A DNA stretch of 7,206 bases from an uncultured Clostridia bacterium (lineage in GTDB: Bacteria; Bacillota; Clostridia; TANB77; CAG-508), in assembly GCA_934167755.1 (NCBI GenBank), contig CAKPLT010000029.1, positions 1-7,206 of the forward strand, read 5' to 3'. Position 1 is the first letter of the stretch, and each line of letters opens with the position of its first letter. A model generated the notes under the pieces. The model did no database searches. It was not told the origin of the DNA and was given only the letters and a program-made list of their open reading frames with translations. The position numbers and the translations under genes are program-made. Shown here one piece after another: positions 1 through 5,478 of this stretch.

Positions 1-71
1 GTTGATAGGTTGGAGGTGTAAGTATAGTGATATATTGAGCTGACCAATACTAATAAATCGAGGGCTTAACT
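1..71 (+). rRNA. 23S ribosomal RNA, 3' end (partial)
   Basis: The first ~70 bases match the conserved last part of bacterial 23S rRNA, including the GAGCTGACCAATACTAAT block and the terminal GGCTTAAC that closes the outermost helix with the 5' end of the molecule. Only the 3' end lies in the window, so the rest of the rRNA operon must be to the left. The exact mature 3' end (69-72) is an estimate. Confidence 0.95.
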
Positions 72-179
72 ATAAAATAAAAATCCTAATAAAAATTTCA
101 TCTATGTATTTTTGAGTGTGCTTTTAAATGTAAGTTATTGTATAAATTTAAAAATTTTGAAAAAAACATTTATAAAGTA

Positions 180-208
180 TTGCTTTTTTAAAATTTATGT
201 AGTATAAT
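180..208 (+). promoter_or_regulatory. Sigma-A-type promoter in the 23S-5S spacer
   Basis: A -35 box TTGCTT at 180-185 and a perfect -10 box TATAAT at 203-208 are separated by 17 bases. The expected transcription start, about 215, lies some 20 bases before 5S rRNA. The spacer (72-236) is otherwise AT-rich with no tRNA or open frame. The promoter would let 5S rRNA and tRNA-Asn be made without transcription of 16S and 23S. In AT-rich DNA such a match can occur by chance, but the spacing and position are both right. Confidence 0.6.
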
Positions 209-236
209 TACATTCGTATTAAGTAGATATTAATTT

Positions 237-352
237 TCTAGTGACGATTACATGGAGGAAATACCTGTTCCCATCCCGAACACAGAAGTCAAGCTCTAAT
301 GTGCCGAAAATACTTGTGGGTTACCCTGCTGGAAAGATAGGTTGTTGCTAGT
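237..352 (+). rRNA. rrf: 5S ribosomal RNA
   Basis: This is recognisable 5S rRNA of about 116 bases. It contains the conserved CCTGTTCCCATCCCGAACAC block (about 265-284), the AGAAGTCAAGCTCT loop region and the following GTGCCGAAAATACTTG region. The ends 238-247 and 342-351 pair to form the terminal helix, with several G-U pairs. Its place after 23S rRNA and before tRNA-Asn is a standard rRNA operon order. The mature ends are estimated to within one or two bases. Confidence 0.96.
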
Positions 353-361
353 TTTATATAT

Positions 362-437
362 TCCTCTTTAGCTCAGTTGGTAGAGCGCTCGGCTGTTAAC
401 CGATAGGTCGTTGGTTCGAGTCCAACAAGAGGAGCCA
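362..437 (+). tRNA. tRNA-Asn (anticodon GTT)
   Basis: A complete 76-base cloverleaf. The acceptor strands are 362-368 and 427-433, the D-arm has GCTC/GAGC, the anticodon GTT lies at 395-397 in the loop CTGTTAA, the T-arm is GTTGG-TTCGAGT-CCAAC, and CCA is encoded at 435-437. It starts ten bases after 5S rRNA, so it is co-transcribed with it. The first anticodon-stem pair (27-43) is a C/T mismatch and the other four pairs are sound. The gene reads AAC and AAU codons. Confidence 0.97.
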
Positions 438-441
438 TTAA

Positions 442-490
442 ATCACTATATTTCTTATATATAAAAGAATATAGTGATATTTTATTTTAT
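442..490 (+). terminator. Rho-independent terminator of the rRNA/tRNA operon
   Basis: An inverted repeat (442-456 with 465-478, one bulged T) forms a stem of about 14 pairs around a short AT loop, followed by the T-rich run ATTTTATTTTAT at 479-490. It begins four bases after the CCA of tRNA-Asn and would end the rRNA operon transcript. The stem is mostly A-T, so termination may be leaky. Confidence 0.75.
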
Positions 491-503
491 CCAAAAATTT
501 TTC

Positions 504-518
504 AAGGAGTGATATATT
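504..518 (+). promoter_or_regulatory. Ribosome-binding site that places the comF-like start at ATA 519
   Basis: AAGGAG at 504-509 followed by TGAT is a strong Shine-Dalgarno sequence. The five bases ATATT separate TGAT from the ATA at 519. The next gene shows the same layout: AAGGAAGTGAT, then five bases, then ATG 1226. This matching spacing is the main reason for choosing 519 as the start codon. An in-frame TGA at 510-512 excludes any start further upstream. Confidence 0.65.
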
Positions 519-1175
519 ATATTAAAACAAATACTAAACATAATATATCCACAAGTATGTTCAATATGTGGTAGTATAAATTCTCAAGCATTATGTAGTA
601 AGTGTAATACAAAATTAAATAAAGGATTTTCATTTCAAACAGATAATTATAGTAAAGATTTAAACAAAAATTTTGTAGAACATCATTATTTCTTTAAGTA
701 TGAAAATCTAATAAGAGATCAAATAATATCTTTAAAATTTCACGAAAAACCTTATATTTGCGAAACAATTTCCAATTTTTTTAAAAATAATAAAAAAAGT
801 TTTGAAAAATTAAAAAAGTATGATATAATAATAATAGTACCGATAAGTAATGAACGAAAAAAAGAAAGAGGATATAATCAGAGTGAATTACTTATAAAAG
901 AAATTGCGAAAATTACCAATTTAAAAATAATGTACAATATTTTATATAAAAACAAAAATACAGTTCCTCAAAGTTCATTAAGCAAAATACAAAGAGAAAA
1001 AAATGTTAAGGGAATATATTGTGCAAAGAACTGTGAAAAAATAAGAGATAAAAAGATATTATTGGTAGATGATATATATACAACAGGTAGTACAGTAAAT
1101 GAATGTGCTAGAGTCTTAACACAAAATAAAATAAACAGAAATCAAATTGGAGTACTAACAATAGCAAAGGATTGA
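519..1175 (+). CDS. comF: ComF/GntX family protein, apparent ATA start codon
   Basis: The reading frame encodes about 218 residues, close to the usual 220-240 of ComFC/GntX proteins. It starts with a four-cysteine zinc-finger-like motif (Cys14, 17, 26, 29), then an LKFH segment near residue 74 and the family signature RGYNQSELL near 117-125. It ends in a type I phosphoribosyltransferase PRPP-binding loop ILLVDDIYTTGST at 180-192 (Asp184, Asp185). ComF proteins act in the cytoplasm; ComFC is needed for DNA uptake in competent bacteria, but the family is also widespread in non-competent species and its exact reaction here is unknown. No ATG, GTG or TTG lies in frame before ATG 930, which falls after the zinc finger and would remove two thirds of the protein. 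A strong ribosome-binding site points to ATA 519; ATT 516 is the alternative. No promoter is visible between the tRNA terminator and this gene. The 50-base gap to the next gene suggests co-transcription. The family call is firm; the start is inferred. Confidence 0.85.
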   Translation: MLKQILNIIYPQVCSICGSINSQALCSKCNTKLNKGFSFQTDNYSKDLNKNFVEHHYFFKYENLIRDQIISLKFHEKPYICETISNFFKNNKKSFEKLKKYDIIIIVPISNERKKERGYNQSELLIKEIAKITNLKIMYNILYKNKNTVPQSSLSKIQREKNVKGIYCAKNCEKIRDKKILLVDDIYTTGSTVNECARVLTQNKINRNQIGVLTIAKD

Positions 1176-1225
1176 TTACTATATAAAAAATAAATGTAAT
1201 AAAAATTGAAAGGAAGTGATTTATT

Positions 1226-1783
1226 ATGTCAGGAAACTCAACATTATCTGTAATAATAGCAATAGCTGTAGGATTAATGGTTATATGTATAGTACCACTT
1301 GTAACATTAGAAGAAAGAGTTGATGATGTAACACAACAAGATGTACAAAAAATAGTTGAAAGTGTTGTAACAGAGACATCTAATACGGGGGTGTTTACAA
1401 GGGCACAATATCAAGATTTGGAAGATAAATTAGCTGCAACAGGAAAGACTTACGAATATGAAATTGTTGCTAAATCATTAGATGAAAACCCTGGAAAAAA
1501 ATTGGCACAAGCTAATTATACAAAAATAGGCGAAAACTTATATGTTGTAAATTACACAACACAAGTTTTATCTCAAATAGGTGTAAAAACTGGTAGTGAA
1601 AGTGCAAACACATCAAGTGATAGATTAGTATTTAAACCAGGAGACATATTTTCTATAAGTGTAAAAAGTAGTGACAGTGCTGCTAAAGATTTGAAAAGTA
1701 ATTTATTTAGTTTCACAAATTCTGGAGAAGATGTAGTTTCAGCAAGTTCTTCTGCAATGATTACAGTTTATGGAAATAAATAA
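1226..1783 (+). CDS. Small secreted or membrane-anchored protein with pilin-like N-terminus (function unknown)
   Basis: A protein of 185 residues with a ribosome-binding site AAAGGAAGTGAT ending five bases before the ATG. Residues 7-26 form one long hydrophobic segment right at the N-terminus, followed by the acidic stretch EERVDD (29-34). The rest (about 35-185) is polar and soluble, rich in Ser, Thr, Lys and Val, with the motif LDENPGKK at 85-92 and a probable beta-rich C-terminal half. The layout, a short N-terminus then one hydrophobic helix followed by Glu and an extracytoplasmic domain, resembles pilin-like or Tad/Flp-associated proteins of Clostridia. No classic prepilin peptidase site is obvious and no pilus assembly genes are nearby, so this is inference from shape. 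There is no lipobox or cell-wall sorting signal. It probably shares a transcript with the comF-like gene and is followed by a terminator. The gene is real; its function is not recognised. Confidence 0.85.
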   Translation: MSGNSTLSVIIAIAVGLMVICIVPLVTLEERVDDVTQQDVQKIVESVVTETSNTGVFTRAQYQDLEDKLAATGKTYEYEIVAKSLDENPGKKLAQANYTKIGENLYVVNYTTQVLSQIGVKTGSESANTSSDRLVFKPGDIFSISVKSSDSAAKDLKSNLFSFTNSGEDVVSASSSAMITVYGNK

Positions 1784-1796
1784 TATACAAATACTA

Positions 1797-1828
1797 TAAA
1801 AAAACAACTCATTTTGGGTTGTTTTTTT
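1797..1828 (+). terminator. Rho-independent terminator after the pilin-like gene
   Basis: The stem pairs AACAACTC (1803-1810) with GGGTTGTT (1816-1823), extended by upstream A's pairing with downstream T's, with loop ATTTT. The T run 1822-1828 follows. It lies about 15 bases after the stop codon at 1783 and closes the comF-pilin transcription unit. Confidence 0.85.
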
Positions 1829-1843
1829 GCTATTTCAAAACTA

Positions 1844-1872
1844 TTGCAAAATTAGCTAAAATCTGTTAATAT
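1844..1872 (+). promoter_or_regulatory. Possible promoter of the BaiN-like gene
   Basis: A -35 box TTGCAA (1844-1849) lies 17 bases before TAATAT (1867-1872), just after the preceding terminator and about 30 bases before the start codon. The -10 box matches only four of six consensus positions, and AT-rich sequence gives other alignments nearby. The preceding terminator makes some promoter in this gap necessary. Confidence 0.4.
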
Positions 1873-1900
1873 ATATGGAGAGAAAAGAGAGGTAACATTA

Positions 1901-3151
1901 ATGTCAAAAATAATAGTAGCTGGTGGTGGACCAGCAGGAATGATGGCAGCAATAACTGCTGCGGAAAACGGAAATGATGTAATAATAATTGAAAAAATGC
2001 CACTATTTGGAAAAAAACTATTAATAACAGGTAAAGGAAGATGCAATATAACAAGTTCACTTTATATGAGTGAATTTATAAAAAATACACCTGGAAATGG
2101 AAAATTTTTATATAGTGCATTTCAAAATTACACAAATCAAGATATAATAGAATTTTTAAAAAAACAAGGATTAGAAGTAAAAGAAGAAAGAGGAAATAGA
2201 ATATTTCCGATTACAGATAAATCAAGTGATGTATTAAATTGCTTTAAAAAGAAAATTGATGAATTAAAAATTAAATATAAATTAAATACTAGAGTTGAAA
2301 AAATCTTAATAAAAAATAATGAAGTACTTGCAGTAAGAACTGATAAAGAAATAATTCAAACAGATAAGGTAATATTAGCAACAGGTGGAAAAAGCTATCC
2401 TTTAACAGGTTCAACAGGAGATGGATACAAAATTGCAAAAGAAATAGGTCATACAATAATACCAATAAAACCATCATTAGTTCCAATGGAAGTTTATGAA
2501 AAAGAGATGTGTAAAAAACTTCAAGGATTAAGTCTAAGAAATATTGGAATAAAAATAGTAGATAATGATAGAAAAAAGATTGTATATGAGGACTTTGGAG
2601 AAATGATATTTACTCATTTTGGAATATCAGGACCTACAATATTGAGTGGTTCAGCACATTTAGTAAAATATAAAGATATAGACTATCTATTAAAAAGGAA
2701 ATATATAGAACTAAATATTGACTTAAAACCAGCACTTACAGAAGAACAATTAGATGATAGAATTTTAAGAGATTTTAATGAATTTAAAAATAAACAATTT
2801 AAACATAGTTTAGATAAGTTACTACCACAAAAAATGATACCAGTTATAATTGAATTATCGAAGATAGATGAAAATAAAAAGGTAAATGAAGTAACTAAAG
2901 ACGAAAGAAAAAGATTAGTGCAATTACTTAAAAATTTTGCAATTACAATAAAGAATTTTAGACCAGTTGAAGAAGCAATCATAACATGTGGAGGAGTTAA
3001 TACAAAAGAAATTGACCCTAAAACTATGGAATCAAAAATTATAAAAGGATTATATTTTGCAGGTGAAATTATCGATGTAGATAGTTATACAGGAGGATTT
3101 AATTTACAAATAGCATATTCTACAGGTTATACTGCAGGAATAAATGTATAG
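1901..3151 (+). CDS. HI0933/BaiN-family FAD-dependent oxidoreductase
   Basis: A flavoprotein of 416 residues, the usual length for this family. The N-terminus holds the dinucleotide-binding motif GGGPAG (8-13) and an acidic residue at the end of the second strand (IIIEK). The family signature GKGRCNITSS follows at 44-53. ATGGKSYPLTGSTGDGY lies near 160-176 and a second FAD-contacting block, TCGGVNTKEI through GLYFAGEIIDVDSYTGGFNLQ, near the C-terminus. The family includes E. coli YhiN and clostridial BaiN, which was reported to act on bile-acid intermediates; most members have no proven substrate, so a bile-acid role should not be assumed. The protein should be cytoplasmic: no signal peptide or membrane segment is seen. 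AGAGGT at 1888-1893 is a suitable ribosome-binding site for ATG 1901. The gene is flanked by terminators on both sides, so it is probably transcribed alone. Confidence 0.93.
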   Translation: MSKIIVAGGGPAGMMAAITAAENGNDVIIIEKMPLFGKKLLITGKGRCNITSSLYMSEFIKNTPGNGKFLYSAFQNYTNQDIIEFLKKQGLEVKEERGNRIFPITDKSSDVLNCFKKKIDELKIKYKLNTRVEKILIKNNEVLAVRTDKEIIQTDKVILATGGKSYPLTGSTGDGYKIAKEIGHTIIPIKPSLVPMEVYEKEMCKKLQGLSLRNIGIKIVDNDRKKIVYEDFGEMIFTHFGISGPTILSGSAHLVKYKDIDYLLKRKYIELNIDLKPALTEEQLDDRILRDFNEFKNKQFKHSLDKLLPQKMIPVIIELSKIDENKKVNEVTKDERKRLVQLLKNFAITIKNFRPVEEAIITCGGVNTKEIDPKTMESKIIKGLYFAGEIIDVDSYTGGFNLQIAYSTGYTAGINV

Positions 3152-3185
3152 GACAAAAAGAGAATATTCTATTTTGTCCTTTTTA
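3150..3185 (+). terminator. Rho-independent terminator after the BaiN-like gene
   Basis: AGGACAAAA (3150-3158) pairs perfectly with TTTTGTCCT (3172-3180), followed by TTTT. The stem begins inside the stop codon, which is TAG at 3149-3151. The loop region contains the self-complementary AGAATATTCT, which can extend the hairpin. Confidence 0.85.
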
Positions 3186-3195
3186 CATAATTTAT

Positions 3196-3209
3196 AGGAG
3201 ATGATGTTA
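3196..3209 (+). promoter_or_regulatory. Ribosome-binding site deciding the yigZ start
   Basis: AGGAG at 3196-3200 directly abuts ATG 3201 and is only three bases from ATG 3204, both too close for initiation. The in-frame ATG at 3210 lies nine bases downstream and is the best-placed start. Confidence 0.7.
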
Positions 3210-3854
3210 ATGGAAGAGTTCATAACTATTTTGAAAGATGAAACAGCAGATATTGTTGAAAAAAAATCAAAATTTATTGCAAATATTAGTTATGTTAAAA
3301 ATGTAGAAGAAGCAGAAAAAAAAATAAGAGAGATAAAAAAGAAATATTATGATGCAAAACATAATTGCATGGCATACAGAGTAATTGAAAATGGAAGAAT
3401 TGTTGAAAAAGCAAGTGATGATGGAGAACCATCTGGAACTGCAGGAGGTCCAATGTTAAATATATTACAAAAAAGTAATTTATGTAATTTGGTTGTTGTT
3501 GTAACAAGATACTTTGGAGGAATTCTTCTTGGAACAGGTGGATTAGTAAGAGCTTATTCTGATGCTACTCAAAAGGTAATTGAAAGAAGTATAAAAGTAG
3601 CTAAAGTAAAAGGAGTCGAAATAGAATTAAAATTAGATTATTCTAATTTAGAGATTTTTAAGCATTATTGTAAAAATAATGAAATAAATATTACTAGAAT
3701 AGATTATTATGAAGATATTATTTTAAAAGTAGAAATGGAAAATAATAGAAAAAATACTTTTTTGGATGATATCAAAACAAAAACACTGAATATAAAGAAA
3801 TTTCAAGTGATTGAAGAAAAATATATAAATAAAACTGTAGAAAAAAATAAATAA
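3210..3854 (+). CDS. yigZ: YigZ/IMPACT family protein (UPF0029)
   Basis: A protein of 214 residues from ATG 3210, matching the roughly 200-215 residues of YigZ/YvyE proteins. Upstream in-frame ATGs at 3201 and 3204 sit too close to the Shine-Dalgarno sequence. The N-terminal domain carries the conserved features of the family: KKSKFIA (18-24), DAKHNC (48-53), ASDDGEPSGTAG (68-79) and VVVVTRYFGGILLGTGGL (95-112), which is the UPF0029 signature. Residues from about 135 on form the smaller C-terminal domain, an EF-G-like fold with weak sequence conservation. The family includes eukaryotic IMPACT, a translation regulator, but the bacterial role is not established; the protein is soluble and has no signal peptide. 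It follows the BaiN-like gene behind a terminator, and no strong promoter is visible in the short gap, so readthrough may supply it. The family is certain; the function is not. Confidence 0.93.
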   Translation: MEEFITILKDETADIVEKKSKFIANISYVKNVEEAEKKIREIKKKYYDAKHNCMAYRVIENGRIVEKASDDGEPSGTAGGPMLNILQKSNLCNLVVVVTRYFGGILLGTGGLVRAYSDATQKVIERSIKVAKVKGVEIELKLDYSNLEIFKHYCKNNEINITRIDYYEDIILKVEMENNRKNTFLDDIKTKTLNIKKFQVIEEKYINKTVEKNK

Positions 3855-3879
3855 AATGGGAAAAATTTCCAAAAAACTC

Positions 3880-3908
3880 TTGCAAAAAGTTTTCTTTAGT
3901 ATTATAAT
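3880..3908 (+). promoter_or_regulatory. Sigma-A-type promoter of spo0A
   Basis: The -35 box TTGCAA (3880-3885) and perfect -10 box TATAAT (3903-3908) are spaced 17 bases apart, predicting a start near 3915 and a leader of about 38 bases. No 0A box (TGNCGAA) or sigma-H-like promoter could be seen between 3855 and 3952. An inverted repeat GGGAAAAATTTCC (3858-3870) lies just upstream of the -35 box; its role is unknown. Confidence 0.75.
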
Positions 3909-3952
3909 CAAAAATGTAAATATTTTACAGTAGAAAATTAGGAGGAAAAAAC

Positions 3953-4777
3953 ATGAGAGAAAAAATCACAGTTTTAATTGCAGATGATAATCAAGAATTC
4001 AGTATGACATTAGCTACATATCTAAAAAATCAAGATGATATGATGGTAATTGGAAGAGCCAAAGATGGGAATGAGGCTTTGGATATGATACCTAATTTAA
4101 TGCCAGACATAGTACTATTAGATGTAATAATGCCCCATTTAGATGGAATAGGAGTTTTGGAAAAATTAAATATGATAAAAATGAACAAAAAACCAATCTG
4201 CATAATGTTATCAGCAGTTGGACAAGACAAAATAACAAGAAGAGCAGTTGAACTAGGAGCAGAATATTATGTTGTAAAACCATTTGATATTGAATTATTA
4301 ATAACAAGGATAAGGGAATTAAAAAATTATAGACCATCACAAAACAATAATTTTATTTCAAGAGATATGCCTATGCAAAAACAACAATATATTGAAATTT
4401 CAAATGGACAAGAGAAAAAAGAAGAAAATTTAGAAGCTTTAGTTACAAATGTAATTCATGAAGTTGGAGTACCAGCACATATTAAAGGATATCAATATCT
4501 AAGAGAAGCTATAATAATGGTTGTAAACGATATTGATGTAATTAATCAAATAACTAAAAGTCTATATCCGAGAATTGCAGATAAATTTACAACAACACCA
4601 AGTAGAGTAGAGCGTGCAATCCGCCACGCAATAGAAGTTGCTTGGGGAAGAGGACAACAAGATGTAGTTGAAAACATATTTGGCTATACAATTTCAGCAG
4701 CTAAAGGAAAGCCAACCAACTCAGAGTTCATTGCGATGATAGCTGATAAATTACGCTTGGAATTAAAAAGTGCATAA
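3953..4777 (+). CDS. spo0A: Stage 0 sporulation protein A, master response regulator
   Basis: A protein of 274 residues, slightly longer than the 267 of Bacillus subtilis Spo0A. The N-terminal receiver domain (about 4-126) has the acidic pair Asp11-Asp12, the phosphoacceptor Asp57 in IVLLDVIMP, the switch Ser87 and Lys109 in VVKPF. A glutamine-, asparagine- and lysine-rich linker (about 127-155) leads to the Spo0A-specific DNA-binding domain, with IHEVGVPAHIKGYQYLREAI and the nearly invariant recognition helix SRVERAIRHAIEVAW at 217-231. When phosphorylated, Spo0A binds 0A boxes and switches the cell into sporulation; in Clostridia phosphate usually comes directly from orphan kinases. It is cytoplasmic. 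AGGAGG at 3940-3945 lies seven bases before the ATG. In many Firmicutes spoIVB directly precedes spo0A; here a YigZ-family gene does. All key residues are present, so the protein should be functional. Confidence 0.98.
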   Translation: MREKITVLIADDNQEFSMTLATYLKNQDDMMVIGRAKDGNEALDMIPNLMPDIVLLDVIMPHLDGIGVLEKLNMIKMNKKPICIMLSAVGQDKITRRAVELGAEYYVVKPFDIELLITRIRELKNYRPSQNNNFISRDMPMQKQQYIEISNGQEKKEENLEALVTNVIHEVGVPAHIKGYQYLREAIIMVVNDIDVINQITKSLYPRIADKFTTTPSRVERAIRHAIEVAWGRGQQDVVENIFGYTISAAKGKPTNSEFIAMIADKLRLELKSA

Positions 4778-5031
4778 AAATCGAGTGTAATCCTAGAGTA
4801 CCACTCATTACATAAATAGTAAAATATTTCCATTATACCAACAAAATCGTGAGTTTATGGCATTGAAACAAGGTTGAAACAGGTAAAAAAACCTACAAAC
4901 TGTTTTGGAAAAAGGCAACTAACTTTTTTATTTATTGGGTATGGTTAGAGGTAGAAATGACCTTTCGTTTATCGGATTTTTATTAAATTAAAAATTTGGT
5001 AAATGGGAGGTTATTTTTACTATAAATGAAC
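4778..5031. other. Intergenic stretch with possible coding debris and short repeats
   Basis: No intact gene is present. No standard terminator follows spo0A; the only nearby structure is a weak hairpin pairing GAGTG (4783-4787) with CACTC (4802-4806). A near-tandem repeat lies at 4863-4883 (TTGAAACAAGG then TTGAAACAGG). Two plus-strand frames are open in succession, 4797-4874 and 4867-4986, and together could be the remains of one coding sequence, with lysine-rich then aromatic-rich translations (WKKATNFF, YWVWLEVEMTF). There is no clear start or ribosome-binding site. GGGAGG at 5005-5010 has no useful gene behind it. Confidence 0.4.
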
Positions 5032-5341
5032 TTACAAAAAACTAACTTGATAGTTTGCTTCTAAATAAAGATTAGCATTTTCATTAACAGTAAAAGCACC
5101 TCTACAAGAAAAGGTTACATAACTACTATTAGTTTGAGTAAGTGTGAATAATTCCTGTACCATCAGTTGGATATAAAACATCAATTGTTACTTGAGTTTT
5201 TGAACCTAATATTGTAATTCTTTGTGCAGGAGTAATATCTTTGGCTAAATATATGTGAGTAATGCTATTTGTTTCCTCTAAAATACTTTTTAACTCTACT
5301 GAGGTTTCAACTGCAACTGTTGAATCATCTATATTTATCAT
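5032..5341 (-). pseudogene. Frameshifted remnant of a pectate-lyase-like/adhesin-type surface protein
   Basis: On the minus strand, AAGGAG (5355-5350) lies eight bases before ATG 5341, so this began as a real gene. The first frame gives 70 residues to a stop at 5129 and includes LKSILEETNSITHIYLAKDI, ITILGSKTQVTID and YPTDGTGIIHT. This resembles the repeated beta-strand start of pectate-lyase-like adhesive domains in clostridial surface proteins, where similar runs (VTIDG-YPTDGTG-IHT) occur. Around 5137-5143 the sense moves to another frame: from 5139 downward it reads TQTNSSYVTFSC, then GAFTVNENANLYLEANYQ, to a stop at 5034-5032. Removing one base near 5140 joins the two. The intact relatives I have in mind are much longer, so the copy is probably also truncated or internally deleted. 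No signal peptide is seen. The family assignment comes from memory of the motif; the frame change is directly visible. Confidence 0.6.
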
Positions 5342-5427
5342 ATATAAATCTCCTTTTTAAGCTAAACTTAATAATAAATATATTAAGATGATTAAATAAT
5401 ATTACATAAAAATTTGGATTAATAATA

Positions 5428-5456
5428 TTGAAAAAATTTGTTAATAGTGGTATATT
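5428..5456 (+). promoter_or_regulatory. Sigma-A-type promoter of the alpha-amylase gene
   Basis: TTGAAA (5428-5433) and TATATT (5451-5456) are separated by 17 bases. The predicted start near 5463 leaves a very short leader, with the ribosome-binding site AAAGGAA at 5466-5472. No cre-like catabolite-repression site was recognised. Confidence 0.7.
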
Positions 5457-5478
5457 AACAATATGAAAGGAAATACAA

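Noticed and set aside
2683..2982. 99-codon open frame on the minus strand
   Set aside because: It lies wholly inside the well-supported flavoprotein gene, has no ribosome-binding site and is a composition artefact of AT-rich coding DNA; the same holds for the other antisense frames inside genes.
4783..4811. Possible H-type pseudoknot after spo0A (GAGTG/CACTC crossing GTAAT/ATTAC)
   Set aside because: The crossing stems would have zero-length connecting loops, which is not geometrically possible; at best they are alternative weak hairpins.
4863..4883. Start of a CRISPR-like or tandem repeat array (TTGAAACA twice)
   Set aside because: There are only two short units, with no spacers and no further copies.
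5005..5064. GGGAGG followed by ATG 5026 on the plus strand as a small gene
   Set aside because: The frame is only 12 codons, the spacing to the Shine-Dalgarno is too long, and it overlaps the minus-strand remnant.
5129..5150. Programmed ribosomal frameshift in the minus-strand gene
   Set aside because: No slippery sequence or stimulatory structure is visible at the switch; simple decay or sequencing error explains it better.
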